Shown here: piece by piece, positions 34,641-44,514 of the stretch | Position numbering within the stretch: the first letter of the stretch is position 1 | Layout: every line of letters begins with the position of its first letter | DNA from: Vampirovibrio sp. | GTDB lineage: Bacteria > Cyanobacteriota > Vampirovibrionia > Vampirovibrionales > JAJTHC01 | Assembly (NCBI GenBank): GCA_024998755.1 | Contig: JACEUU010000002.1 | Location: 230,045-294,044, forward strand | DNA: 64,000 nucleotides | Direction: 5' to 3' | Program-made: the position numbers and the translations under genes | Notes under the pieces: model-generated | Databases searched by the model: none | What the model saw: only the letters and a program-made list of their open reading frames with translations | What the model was told of the DNA's origin: nothing

Positions 34641-36722
34641 TTAGCGTTTCAAACTAGCTACTGGCAGGGTAGGGGCTGTTTGATGCACCACCTTCCACAC
34701 CCTGTAAGCCCCCTTATCATCTTCATAAGCCAACGCAATGGCGTTAGAAGATAATGCCTGCACAGACTCCACCCATTGCGAAGCAGCTGTGCCTCGTTCT
34801 TCCAGCAAATAATCTGCTTCTTTCAAGTTAGAAAGCAATTCGGCTTGAGCATTGGGGGAAGATGAAACGACAGGATAACCAACCGTTGCCCGCTTCAAAA
34901 AGAACGACGCTTGGCTTGGGTTAGGCGTCATTAACACCGCCGTATTGGGCACTTGTTGTTGTACCCACTTTCGCAATTGGCTAATAGGAAATACCCCAGC
35001 ACTGCTAACGGTTTTATTCGGCAACACAGGATTAGTGGGCAAGGGCGGGGCAACCATAGAAAGTACGGCTATCGCACCCGTTTTTTTAGCTTCAGCAGGT
35101 TTTACTGAAGGTAAGGGGGCTAATGAAACAGATTCTTCCGCAGGGGCTACTTGGGCAGATGTTTCATGCTGATTCGGTTGTAACTTAACCTCTTTACCGG
35201 TGGTTTCACTCATTAAGGGTGTTTTTTCGGGTACTGCTTTTTTAGGGGCTTTACGTTTAAAAACAGCCATTAGCCCTTGGGAATTGGGCGTCATCATGGA
35301 TTTGCCTGCAAGGCTTATCATGCTAATGCTTTCTGACCCACCACCTTGTTGTTGAGATAAGGCGGCAGTAACGTACACTTGCCGTAACATAAACAAGCCA
35401 GAATTAACCACCATAAACCCCGCCAAAATAGGTGCTAAACGTCCTGTCCACTGGGTAAAAATAGGGAAACGCAAGAAACCAAGCAACAACTGCCCACCCC
35501 GCAAGTAAACCCCCAACAACATAGGCCACCACGGTGCCATCGTAGCTAACAAGGTGTCATCCACCGGTTGCAGTAGTTGTTTGATTGTTCCGCCCAATAC
35601 CAACAGAGATAAAACGCCTAACAAGGCTTCATTACCTGTCCAAATCCAATAGGCTAAACTCACTAAAACAGGTAGGGTTATCCCTAATGTAACCAACCAA
35701 TGCAAGGGCTGATTTTGATGAAACGGCGACCGTAGCCCGTTTACCCACGCACTAAACCAATCATCTTTGGTATATTGCAAGGGCCACCCTACTTGAGCTT
35801 GCGATTCAGACCCCACCAACGTACCACTCACTTGGGTACTAACGCTTTGCAGACGGTCTAAAATATCGGCTGTTTTAGAGGGGATTGAAAGCACCCCTTT
35901 TTCCATCATCACTAGGGGGCGAACGGTTCTCAATTTAGCGGGCAAGGTAGCGGAAACATAAGCCCCGTAGCCTATCCATGGGGAAAGCATTAGTAAGGTT
36001 AACCCGCAAGTGGCTAAAAAGCGTTGAAAACCGCCCCAGCGTAGGATAATACCCAAAAAGGAGAGTAGTACCACAAACCCAGCGGTATGGGTTGCTACGG
36101 CTAAAAACGACCATGCGAATCCGCCAATAAGTACGTTTAATGGGGCAGATGACCGTTCTTCCACCAAGCGTTTTAGCTGGTGTACTGCTCCCAAGCTAAA
36201 CAACCAAAACAGGGGAATCACCGACAAATTCGTAACCACTGTTTGAGCCAACGGCGTTACGCCAATGATCATCATAAACGCCCACGCCCAACCACGAGGC
36301 ATCCACTGTTTTAGCAGAGCGAAAATCAAGGCTAAATCTACCATGAAAATAGTGATGTTTAACCACCGAAACGCCTCAATTAGCGGAGCTTTTTCCACCG
36401 TGCCTAGTACAGACATTAACAACGCCATGAAACACGGGTAAAGCGGGGGTACTTCCCATGCGGGCAAAAACCCTAAACCAGACCGAAACCATGTGTAGCC
36501 ATGCCCTTCCAGCAACGCTCTAGCAATTTTGTAATAGGGGTAAGTTTCAGTAGAAAACCAATCAGTAGCGAGTGTTTGAGACGTAAATAGAAAAACCAGA
36601 ACCACGGGCACTAAACAGGCTAACGTTAATAACCATTCATAGGAGGGGGTTTCACTAAAGGGGGTCGATTCTTTCCAGCGTCTGCCCTCGTCATCATATC
36701 GCACTTCTTTTGCCATCATCAT
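34641..36722 (-). CDS. Multi-span membrane protein, GT39/ArnT-like glycosyltransferase
   Basis: 693 aa with about ten membrane segments in residues 30-460. The early loop (TYPYYKIARALLEGHGYTWF, then PPLYPCFMALLMSVLG) resembles the GT39/ArnT family that uses polyprenyl-phosphate sugars. Residues ~480-575 are a Pro/Lys/Ala-rich linker, and a soluble C-terminal domain follows (QLRKWVQQQVPNTAVLMTPN, then ADYLLEERGTAASQWV) that may lie outside the membrane. Family assignment is moderate. Start at triple ATG. Probably co-transcribed with the GT4 gene downstream. Confidence 0.65.
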   Translation of the reverse strand: MMMAKEVRYDDEGRRWKESTPFSETPSYEWLLTLACLVPVVLVFLFTSQTLATDWFSTETYPYYKIARALLEGHGYTWFRSGLGFLPAWEVPPLYPCFMALLMSVLGTVEKAPLIEAFRWLNITIFMVDLALIFALLKQWMPRGWAWAFMMIIGVTPLAQTVVTNLSVIPLFWLFSLGAVHQLKRLVEERSSAPLNVLIGGFAWSFLAVATHTAGFVVLLSFLGIILRWGGFQRFLATCGLTLLMLSPWIGYGAYVSATLPAKLRTVRPLVMMEKGVLSIPSKTADILDRLQSVSTQVSGTLVGSESQAQVGWPLQYTKDDWFSAWVNGLRSPFHQNQPLHWLVTLGITLPVLVSLAYWIWTGNEALLGVLSLLVLGGTIKQLLQPVDDTLLATMAPWWPMLLGVYLRGGQLLLGFLRFPIFTQWTGRLAPILAGFMVVNSGLFMLRQVYVTAALSQQQGGGSESISMISLAGKSMMTPNSQGLMAVFKRKAPKKAVPEKTPLMSETTGKEVKLQPNQHETSAQVAPAEESVSLAPLPSVKPAEAKKTGAIAVLSMVAPPLPTNPVLPNKTVSSAGVFPISQLRKWVQQQVPNTAVLMTPNPSQASFFLKRATVGYPVVSSSPNAQAELLSNLKEADYLLEERGTAASQWVESVQALSSNAIALAYEDDKGAYRVWKVVHQTAPTLPVASLKR

Positions 36723-36749
36723 GGGGTGGTTACTCTCTGTTTTTTTACT

Positions 36750-36989
36750 AGACCTCTTGCATGGCTCGATAGGTGGGAGCAGATTCTAGGAATGTTGTTT
36801 GCCCTGCAAACAGGTTGCTTTAGCAACCAAGAACGCAGAATTTGAGGTGTACACGGAAGTACCTAAAAATTCGTTGATTCCTCTGGAATCATTCTACCGA
36901 AGGTAGAAAATACCGCAAATGAAAACGTAAAACGTTCTACGTTTTCTCGCTCTCCGGATGCCCCAGATATCGAGTTATGCAAGAGGTCT
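36750..36989. mobile_element. MITE family 2, copy 2
   Basis: Ends AGACCTCTTGCATGGCTCGA and TCGAGTTATGCAAGAGGTCT, flanked by ACT on both sides (36747-36749, 36990-36992). 240 bp; the interior differs in length from copy 1 and contains a nested palindrome (GAAAACGTAAAACGTTC-like, 36918-36945). Confidence 0.85.
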
Positions 36990-37142
36990 ACTGATTTTGA
37001 GGAGCAAAATCACTAATAATAGCTCTATTATACTAAAAATAAGCAAAAATGGCAGAGCATCAAGAAAACTGTTGGTGGTTTTAAGCAGTTGTACCCACCA
37101 AAAGCTTGCTTTACACTTTAGATAAAGGATGAATACTGAAAT

Positions 37143-37574
37143 ATGACACTCCCCTTATCACCTTCTACCCCTTCTTTTACGGCTTCCCCTCGGGGATTAA
37201 TTCCTAACCCACTGGCGTTGTTGCATCGCAACCCCAACAAGCCGAAAAAACCTTTTTCTCCAGATAAAACATTGGTGAAGGCGGCGGTCATTGGTGCTGC
37301 GGTGGGAGGAGTTGTGGCGGCTGGTTATACGACGCATGGGGCGTTTTTTGCTGAAAAATCTGCTGATTATGTGCCGAAGGCGATTGCGAAATTAAGTGGC
37401 TTGGAAAAAGGTATTGCTATTGCTATTGGGTTTTTAATGGGGGGTGTTTTGGGTGGCATTCTTTCGCCTATTGGTACGATGATATGGCGTAGCATTATTC
37501 ACCAATGGAAGCCTCCTGTGGCTAGCCCGCCTCAAAAACCGAAAACTGCACTTATGCCCTCTCATACCAATTAA
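37143..37574 (+). CDS. Hypothetical two-span membrane protein, 143 aa
   Basis: Not recognised. Polar, Pro/Lys-rich head (residues 1-45), then two hydrophobic glycine-rich spans (KAAVIGAAVGGVVAAGYTT and IAIAIGFLMGGVLGGILSPI) and a Pro-rich tail. The last codons (CAT ACC AAT TAA) lie in a MITE terminal repeat (TACCAATTAA, from 37565), so its final residues and stop codon come from the mobile element. The ribosome binding site is weak. Confidence 0.65.
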   Translation: MTLPLSPSTPSFTASPRGLIPNPLALLHRNPNKPKKPFSPDKTLVKAAVIGAAVGGVVAAGYTTHGAFFAEKSADYVPKAIAKLSGLEKGIAIAIGFLMGGVLGGILSPIGTMIWRSIIHQWKPPVASPPQKPKTALMPSHTN

Positions 37575-37635
37575 ACGATTAAATGCCGTGTTCTAAAATC
37601 GATTGTCGTTTGCGTCTTTCGCTGGTTGGCTTGTC
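37565..37635 (+). repeat. MITE/modular repeat left part, interrupted by IS110 copy 1
   Basis: TACCAATTAAACGATTAAAT, then CGATTGTCGTTTGCG and GCTGGTTGGCTTGTC, then IS110. The same string without IS110 is seen inverted at 41541-41590. The other half resumes at 38759. Confidence 0.7.
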
Positions 37636-37645
37636 AGCATCTGTG

Positions 37646-38756
<1,111 letters not shown>

Positions 38757-38758
38757 AG

Positions 38759-38965
38759 GGGACTGCTGTTTGGCAACCCCCCGACACCCCCCCCACAAAT
38801 TCAAGGGGGCTCCACACCCCCTTAAAAAACCCCTCTCAAGGGTTGATTGGTTTCCTTGTACGTTGAAAACAGGCTTGGGCGGAAGCAAAAGAGGCTCCCT
38901 AATTGCCCTGCTTCGCTACGCTCGCACCAGCCTGTTTCCAACTGCCTATGGTTTGAAGCTAATAA
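38759..38965 (-). repeat. Large modular dispersed repeat, copy 5 (continues after IS110)
   Basis: GGGGACTGCTGTTTGGCAAC, module B (GGGGGCTCCACACCCCC) and module A (AGGCTCCCTAATTGCCCTGC, CTCGCACCAGCCTG). With 37565-37635 it forms one repeat split by IS110. Confidence 0.75.
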
Positions 38966-39048
38966 TTGCAGCCTAAACTGAACAATCAGTGAACCTTTCC
39001 GCATTATTGTTAATAAGCGTAAAGATTAAATAGCGTAAAATTTGGCTT

Positions 39049-39600
39049 CTACAACGTTAATTGATGCCGTGCCAGTAAGGCTAAGGTTTTGGCATCTTCT
39101 AATTTATTAGCCAACATCAATTCTTTTAACGCCTGCCAAGTGTAGGGCTTGGCTTCTATCGCCTCATCTTCAATCACAGGGCGGGGTTCAGATGATTCCA
39201 CTAATCCCCATGCTTTATACAAATAAATACGCTCGTTGCAAAACCCCGGAGCGGTGTAAATAAAGCCCCAAGGCTCCCAATGGGTGGCGTTGTAGCCGGT
39301 CTCTTCCCATAGTTCCCGCTGAATGGCTTCAAAGGGGGCTTCGCCTGCTACATCTAATTTACCAGCAGGGGCTTCAAGCAAAATTTGCCCTGTGGCGTAG
39401 CGATATTGTTCAATGAGCAGAATACGACCATCGGGCAAAATGGGTAGTACGCAAACCCCACCGGGGTGGGTTACAACATCTCTGAAAACGGTTTCGCCTT
39501 GCGGGTTAATGACCGTATCTTTTTTAACGCTAATGACGCTACCGGTATACTGATGTTGACTTGAAACAAGGGTTTCTTGGGTGGAAAGGGTGTTGGTCAT
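39049..39600 (-). CDS. NUDIX hydrolase, ADP-ribose pyrophosphatase type
   Basis: 183 aa. The Nudix box is PAGKLDVAGEAPFEAIQREL followed by WEETGY; the catalytic RELWEE core is intact, but the first spacer is one residue longer than the consensus GX5E. The upstream part (HPGGVCVLPILPDGRILLIE, QYRYATGQILLEAPAGKLD) and YTAPGFCNERIYLYKAWG are typical of the ADP-ribose/NudF group, which hydrolyses ADP-ribose to AMP and ribose-5-phosphate. Monocistronic on the minus strand. Confidence 0.9.
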   Translation of the reverse strand: MTNTLSTQETLVSSQHQYTGSVISVKKDTVINPQGETVFRDVVTHPGGVCVLPILPDGRILLIEQYRYATGQILLEAPAGKLDVAGEAPFEAIQRELWEETGYNATHWEPWGFIYTAPGFCNERIYLYKAWGLVESSEPRPVIEDEAIEAKPYTWQALKELMLANKLEDAKTLALLARHQLTL

Positions 39601-40028
39601 ATAGGGTCAAAGAGACCTTTCTTCTTTAAGACGTTTAGATGAAATCATCTTTAATTGTAACAAAATGTAACGGGTTTAGCAACTTCCCCATGGCGGATGT
39701 TTTTATTCATCCATAATGTGTAACTCACACTTTCTATAAAGCCTAGCGTTACTACCAGCAGATGCTTTATTATTTTAGACCTTGAGATTTTTAATATTAA
39801 AAGACCGTTACAATTGTTTGAAGCAGCCTAAGCTGTTTTAATCCATTTCAGTTTAAGAAGAGAAGAAGAAGACCTAAACCCTTATTTGTTTCGACATATC
39901 TTTATTGTTTATACCCCATTTTAAATTCGGTTTGCTGTTAGCTACTGGTCTGAAATAGGTTTGACCGATTAAAGTAACCGATTATAAATGGAATTATATG
40001 CCTTCGTTTAAGGAAGAAACCAAAGACC
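39601..40028. other. Intergenic region, divergent promoter space
   Basis: 428 bp, A/T-rich, between divergent genes. I see no repeat of the local families and no gene. Promoters for 39049-39600 and 40029-40331 should lie here. Confidence 0.35.
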
Positions 40029-40331
40029 ATGATGATGATGACTGCTGAAAACAATCCAACCAGTGCCCATACTGAAAAGTTAACGCCTTATTCCTATACA
40101 GATTCTCCTTGTTTGGCTTCGTTAGATGACGAAACCTTGGCATTAGCTGGACGCGTTGAAGATTTTGTTGATTCCTTTATGACTTCCCCGTTAGCTAATA
40201 TGTTATTAACATTAGACCCCGCTGTGGCGAATGATGTTAATAGTGCTAACACCCTTTCTGATCAATGGCTTTCCATAGTTATTGGACCCACGTTGCCGGC
40301 TCATTTACCGAACTACCGTCATTTAATTTAA
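40029..40331 (+). CDS. Small hypothetical protein, 100 aa
   Basis: Not recognised. It begins with four ATG codons, with AAGGAAG upstream, which supports it being a real gene. Acidic and soluble (CLASLDDETLALAGRVEDFV, then TLDPAVANDVNSANTLSDQW). The phrase DDETLALAGRVEDFV resembles RETLALMGRLSKREI of the TM2 protein at 59965, perhaps a shared short motif. Confidence 0.6.
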   Translation: MMMMTAENNPTSAHTEKLTPYSYTDSPCLASLDDETLALAGRVEDFVDSFMTSPLANMLLTLDPAVANDVNSANTLSDQWLSIVIGPTLPAHLPNYRHLI

Positions 40332-40429
40332 CACAATTTACTGCTTATTATTGATTAAAGTTTACTAGTGGAACAATCCATCCTATCGCTCATCCTCACA
40401 GGTTTTATCCCTGTGGGGTTTTGTTTATG

Positions 40430-40660
40430 TGGGGGTTGGTCGCTTCGGGCTGGGGCTTTTGTCGGGGGGTTGCGGTTTGGCAACCCCCCGACACCCCCCG
40501 CAAAATTAAGGGGGCTCCACGCCCCCTTAATAAACCCCTCTCAAGGGTTGATTGGTTTACACGCACGTCGGTAATAGGCTTGACCGGAAGCTAGAAGCTC
40601 CCTAAATGGTCTGCTTCGCTACGCTCGCACCAGCCTATTGCCAACTGCTTATGATTCGAT
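40430..40660 (-). repeat. Large modular dispersed repeat, copy 6
   Basis: GTCGGGGGGTTGCGG, module B (GGGGGCTCCACGCCCCC, CCCCTCTCAAGGGTTG) and module A (AATAGGCTTGACCGGAAGC, then CGCTCGCACCAGCCTATT). It fills most of the 40332-40722 gap. Confidence 0.75.
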
Positions 40661-40722
40661 GCTGGAAATCTTTGTTTTAAATACGGCATCAGCGAAAAAC
40701 GCCAGCGACAATCGTTACCCAA

Positions 40723-41265
40723 TTAATCTTTCGGTTTACGAGGCGCTTTTTGCGTAATAGTTAGCTTGTTCACATCCAACCAAACATCACCTAATGCGGT
40801 TGAAAACGGCGTTGCTTCAATGGTTACCAAGTCGTTGGTTTCAAGGTCTGGCAACTTTTCAGATTCCTTACGGTGAATGAAAATTTTCACTTCGGCTAGG
40901 GGGATTTTATGTGCGGGCAGGGCATCCGGACGAAACAATAACAGGGCTACGTTTTCTTTGCTGTCTCTGAAGGCGGATTGGTAATCTAGCCCGAGTGATG
41001 AAAAACTAGAAAATGTGCCTGAAAACACGACGGGTTTATGTAAGTAGGTTTTAGATTGTTTGAGCAGGGTAATTAAATCAACTGCTACGGGTTTTACGGT
41101 TGCTTTCGTTGCCACTTTAGCGTGCTGGCTGGGTGCGGTGCTTACAACAGATGCGGTTGCTTGGCTAGTTAATGCGGGTTGAAAAAAACAAAAAACGGCT
41201 AAAGCCAAGGTTAATAGGGTACGAGGGGTAACTACTTGAAACAACAACAAAACAGGCGTCTCCAA
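40723..41265 (-). CDS. Hypothetical secreted protein, ~180 aa
   Basis: Hydrophobic signal-like segment (TLLTLALAVFCFFQPALTSQ), a Thr/Lys linker, then a beta-rich domain (LIKQSK-like helix; KPVVFSGTFSSFSSLGLDYQ, then KIPLAEVKIFIHRKESEKLP and NDLVTIEATPFSTALGDVWL) that resembles the small OB-fold domain of DUF1980/TIGR03943-type proteins; this is a weak guess. There is no ATG at the start: TTG 41265 or the TTG-TTG-TTG run ~12 bases downstream, which follows GGAG at a good distance, are the candidates. Confidence 0.6.
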   Translation of the reverse strand: METPVLLLFQVVTPRTLLTLALAVFCFFQPALTSQATASVVSTAPSQHAKVATKATVKPVAVDLITLLKQSKTYLHKPVVFSGTFSSFSSLGLDYQSAFRDSKENVALLLFRPDALPAHKIPLAEVKIFIHRKESEKLPDLETNDLVTIEATPFSTALGDVWLDVNKLTITQKAPRKPKD

Positions 41266-41328
41266 TTCTAATCAACAATGAGCAAAATACGAATGATACT
41301 TGTTTATTTTAGCATATCTTTACATTAA

Positions 41329-41618
41329 TACCACTTTTCAGATTAAATAGCGTACCAACCAACCAGTAGGAACGACCATTGCGTTTGCTCTGCAGTCGTC
41401 GATGCGTTCCGTCCACCGGAGGGTCAAAAAGAGCATCCCCCCGTCAATGCCCTTCTGGTGGCATAGGAGGGTGTTTTTTCGGGGTTTTTAGGGGCTTGCC
41501 CCTGAATTTGTGGGGGGTGTCGGGGGGGTGCCAAACTGCAATCCCCTGACAAACCAACCAGCTAACGCTAGAAACGACAATCGATGAGAGAATATAACAT
41601 TCAATTTTTGAATTCGTA
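41329..41618 (+). repeat. MITE-bounded modular repeat, copy 9 (empty IS110 site)
   Basis: It is bounded by TACCACTTTTCAGATTAAAT and ATTCAATTTTTGAATTCGTA. The interior contains GTCCACCGGAGGG, GGGGCTTGCCCC and GCAATCCCCTGACAAACC, an unoccupied IS110 target with four C residues before the core. The same unit, inverted and filled with IS110 copy 2 and another IS, is at 52169. Confidence 0.7.
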
Positions 41619-41633
41619 AAAAAGGGGGGAAGT

Positions 41634-42053
41634 TTAGCCTTTATTGGCAAGCAAATTCCGAATTTCTTCTAGCAATACTTCTTGTCTGCAAGGTGCAGGT
41701 GGTGCTTCAGGGGTAGCTTCAACAGCAGGGGCTTCTTTTTTCATATGGTTTAGGGCTTTAATAATGCTAAAAATAACGAAAGCCACAATTAAAAAATCAA
41801 AGGTTACTTGTAAAAACGCACCATAATTAACGGTAACAGCAGTCGCAGATGGGTTTAAAGGCGAAGTGGGCAATACAAATTTTAAATCGGTAAAGCTAAC
41901 ACCCCCAATTAACCAGCCAATTGGGGGCATAATGACATCGGCTACTAAGGAAGCAACAATTTTACCAAATGATCCACCGATAATCACACCGACTGCTAAA
42001 TCTACCACATTGCCCTTCATGGCAAATTCTTTAAATTCTTGTACAAAACCCAT
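41634..42053 (-). CDS. mscL: Large-conductance mechanosensitive channel
   Basis: Releases osmolytes on hypo-osmotic shock; inner-membrane pentamer. 139 aa. The amphipathic N-terminal helix and first span are visible (MGFVQEFKEFAMKGNVVDLA, then VGVIIGGSFGKIVASLVADV) with the family signature KGNVVDLAVGVIIG, then the second span (FLQVTFDFLIVAFVIFSIIK) and the cytoplasmic helix (EVLLEEIRNLLANKG) after an Ala/Pro linker. Single gene. Confidence 0.96.
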   Translation of the reverse strand: MGFVQEFKEFAMKGNVVDLAVGVIIGGSFGKIVASLVADVIMPPIGWLIGGVSFTDLKFVLPTSPLNPSATAVTVNYGAFLQVTFDFLIVAFVIFSIIKALNHMKKEAPAVEATPEAPPAPCRQEVLLEEIRNLLANKG

Positions 42054-42091
42054 TATTGTAAAAACTCCTTTTCCTATAAATTGATGTCCTA

Positions 42092-42233
42092 TAGCTGTGC
42101 CAATCGTTTATGATCTGCTGGTTCTTTGTAGGGGTGGATTGCATCCACCCGTTTCTATTAATCTGTAAGCGGGCGGATGCAATCCGCCCCTACGATATTT
42201 AGGCTTATTAATAGTTGGAATAACTATACAATT
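42092..42233. mobile_element. IS630-related MITE with palindromic interior
   Basis: Ends TATAGCTGTGCCAATCGTTT and (inverse of right end) TATAGTTATTCCAACTATTA, resembling the ends of the IS630-type element at 2282-3207. The interior is GTAGGGGTGGATTGCATCC...GGATGCAATCCGCCCCTAC. About 142 bp, in the 280 bp gap upstream of mscL. Confidence 0.6.
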
Positions 42234-42332
42234 AAAAATTAATAACAAAACCCTATTTTTGTATAAAAACCATGTAATTTTGATATGTTATCATGCACAA
42301 TTAAAATGGATAAAACTTTTTTATAGTTATTT

Positions 42333-42611
42333 TTAATTTGTTACAAACAGGATTGTTTCTTGCCAATAGTGGTTGGTGGCTTCAATTTCTAGCTTTTTTA
42401 CTTTTTCAGGCGTTTGGTTAAAAATTGTTTTGATGGTTTCTAATGTGTCAAATTCTTGTTCAGGGGTTAGCCCATTTTCGCCGTATAGGCATAAAAATAG
42501 CGGCATTGCCGTTAAGACAGGCTTGGCGGGTTCTTCCCACGCTTCTACTTCTTCGGCGAAAGCTTGAAAATTTGCTTCGTAGGTGGCGAAGCAGTCTAGG
42601 TTAAAATCCAT
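42333..42611 (-). CDS. Small hypothetical protein, ~92 aa
   Basis: Not recognised. Acidic, soluble (MDFNLDCFATYEANFQAFAE, then PLFLCLYGENGLTPEQEFDT). I prefer ATG 42611; an in-frame TTG at 42653 would add 14 residues. The last residues are hydrophobic (YWQETILFVTN). No clear neighbour relation. Confidence 0.5.
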   Translation of the reverse strand: MDFNLDCFATYEANFQAFAEEVEAWEEPAKPVLTAMPLFLCLYGENGLTPEQEFDTLETIKTIFNQTPEKVKKLEIEATNHYWQETILFVTN

Positions 42612-42866
42612 GAGGGTTGCGGTCTTTCTGATAACTAATCCGTGGTACGTCAAAGTATCGTTTTTTAAAAATTAATAACTGATTTAAGCATAAAGTAAAA
42701 AAAGATGGGTTAAAAGCGGTTGATTTTACGGTTTTATCCTCTTAGAATAGTATCTCATGTGCTACTGGTATTGTCGAAGACGAATCAGTAGGTTAAATTA
42801 ATATGGAAGTCTTTTTTTTATTGCCTATTAACTGTTGTATTACAATTTTATAGAAAGCAACTCTCT

Positions 42867-43259
42867 ATGATGATTCATCTTTCAGAAAACGACCCATTAT
42901 TATTTACCGAAACCCACGAATATGTTCGTATTAGCGAAGATCGTGCGTTTATTGGCTTAAGCGAACCTATTTTACAACGCTTAGGGGAAGTAACGCATTT
43001 AGAATTACCTGAAATTGGTAGTTTTTTGCAGGTGGGCGATGTGTTTGCTACGTTAGACACGGTGAATGGCGGGGAAATTGAATTAACTAGCCCCGTTAGT
43101 GGTGAAGTAACGGGCGTTAATTCCCAATTAGAAGAAAATTTATTGCCTTTAACGACGAATCCTTATCAAGATGGGTGGTTGGTGGAAGTGGCGTTTTCAG
43201 AACCTGCTGAATTAGATGATTTAGTGCCACGCAAAGAATATGAAAACGGCTGGGTGTAG
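42867..43259 (+). CDS. GcvH-like protein lacking the lipoylation lysine
   Basis: 130 aa with the fold and order of glycine cleavage H protein: LLFTETHEYVRISEDRAFIG, LSEPILQRLGEVTHLELPEI, GSFLQVGDVFATLDTVNGG, LTSPVSGEVTGVNSQL, then NPYQDGWLVEVAFS. In true GcvH the hairpin ESVKAxSE carries the lipoyl lysine. Here it reads LDTVNGGEIELTSP (codons GAC ACG GTG AAT GGC GGG GAA), with no lysine. It cannot carry lipoate in the usual way, so it may have a structural or lipoate-relay-related role. The rest of the glycine cleavage system is not nearby. Start at tandem ATG. Confidence 0.85.
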   Translation: MMIHLSENDPLLFTETHEYVRISEDRAFIGLSEPILQRLGEVTHLELPEIGSFLQVGDVFATLDTVNGGEIELTSPVSGEVTGVNSQLEENLLPLTTNPYQDGWLVEVAFSEPAELDDLVPRKEYENGWV

Positions 43260-43277
43260 GTTTTACTGGAAGGTTTT

Positions 43278-43473
43278 AGACCAATTTAAAGCTTAAATGT
43301 TTTATCCTCTGGTCGATTGTCGTTTCTATAATAATAAGCGTTTTTAGCTTTACATCATGGGCGGGCGACCACAAGGGTTCGCCCCTACGGTAACCTGTTA
43401 AGTTTCCCTTCGTAGGAGAGACCCTTGTGTCGCTCGAATCAAGATTATACGCTATTTAAACTGAAAATCGGTA
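43278..43473. repeat. Degenerate MITE (TACCAATTC family)
   Basis: Left end AGACCAATTTAAAGCTTAAA, right end ACGCTATTTAAACTGAAAAT then CGGTA. The interior has GGGCGACCACAAGGGTTCGC-type arms. ~195 bp. Confidence 0.6.
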
Positions 43474-43499
43474 TGAAATGGTTAAAATCAACTCATGAT

Positions 43500-43725
43500 T
43501 AGTTGGTAATAGGCTGGTGCGAGCGTAGCGAAGCAGACCAATTAGGGTGCTTCTAGCATCCGGTCAAGCCTATTACCAACGTACAAGCAAACCAATTAAT
43601 CAGTTGTTCCCCTGGGGTTTCTTAAGGGGGTGGCGAACTGCCCCTTAAGCGGTGGGGGGTTGTAAGGGGGGGCTGACGCCAGTCCCCCCTTACGCATACA
43701 CCATAGCCCGAAGCAGCAACTTTAA
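43500..43725 (+). repeat. Large modular dispersed repeat, copy 7 (variant module B)
   Basis: AATAGGCTGGTGCGAGCGTA, CATCCGGTCAAGCCTATT, then CCCCTGGGGTTTCTTAAGGG and GGCTGACGCCAGTCCCCC. Same variant as 22548-22770. Confidence 0.75.
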
Positions 43726-43876
43726 GAATGAGTCAAAATTATTTAAACTACTGTATCAGCACAAAAAAATTTGCTTCCTCTTTTATATTGTTGTACTATT
43801 ATTATAGTGCCCTAGTATTTTTTGATGCTTAGTTTTTTTGATTTTTCTCTACTTTTTTTGAGAGCTTTTCACCCTT

Positions 43877-44260
43877 ATGCTTCCTTACATGATGCAACCC
43901 TATGCCAGTGGTACTTATTTAACGGATCAAGCCATGATGCGTGGGTCAAACTATCCCTTTAGCCAGCCTAACCCATCTGTTAGCCCTTGGGGTGGAGGGG
44001 ATGTTTATAGCCGTAGTAACCTTGTTGTTCAACCGCCTTGTGAAAACAGGGGGCGTCTTCGTGAGTTAATAACGTGGATTGCCGAATTAGACCCTGTAGA
44101 TGGCACGTTAGTTATGGCTGGTATTGGTATGACGGTGTTATTTATTGTAAGCATGGTAGTTGAAGCTTTTAGGGATGCCATGCGTACTTGGGAAAGAGAT
44201 AGAGAAAGAGAGAGGGGTAATTTCTTTCAACGGTTGTTTCGTAAAACCCCCCGAAAATAA
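43877..44260 (+). CDS. Hypothetical single-pass membrane protein, 127 aa
   Basis: Not recognised. Polar Tyr/Pro/Ser-rich head, one membrane span at ~78-98 (GTLVMAGIGMTVLFIVSMVV), then a strongly basic cytoplasmic-type tail (RTWERDRERERGNFFQRLFR). The positive-inside rule would put the C-terminus in the cytoplasm. Upstream is a G/T-rich repeat copy, then an A/T-rich 100 bp likely to hold the promoter. Confidence 0.6.
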   Translation: MLPYMMQPYASGTYLTDQAMMRGSNYPFSQPNPSVSPWGGGDVYSRSNLVVQPPCENRGRLRELITWIAELDPVDGTLVMAGIGMTVLFIVSMVVEAFRDAMRTWERDRERERGNFFQRLFRKTPRK

Positions 44261-44343
44261 AATAGTTGTTTATACCAATTAAACGATTAATGTCGTGTTC
44301 TCTCATCGATTGTCGTTCCCAACTTTCGCAGGTTGGTTTGTCA

Positions 44344-44502
44344 TACCAATTCACAGATTAAATGGCGTGTTTAGGTTTACATCCTCAGCGGGACACCACG
44401 GGGGGTGCCCCCTGCAGTAATCTGATAATTTCCCCTTCGTAGGGGATGCCCCCTGTGGCATCCCGAATCATGATTTTACGCTATTTAATCTTTGAGTTGG
44501 TG
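44344..44502. mobile_element. MITE, TACCAATTC family (complete)
   Basis: Left end TACCAATTCACAGATTAAAT, right end ATTTAATCTTTGAGTTGGTG. 159 bp; interior arms GGGACACCACGGGGGGTGCC and GGGGATGCCCCCTGTGGCAT. It abuts GGTTGGTTTGTCA (44328-44343), a half of the IS110 target module. Confidence 0.75.
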
Positions 44503-44514
44503 TGATTGGTTTTT

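Noticed and set aside
37594..37637. Attachment site of a tyrosine-recombinase island
   Set aside because: The repeated TGTCA/GGGGAC half-sites are fully explained by IS110 insertion with a CT core; no integrase gene is near.
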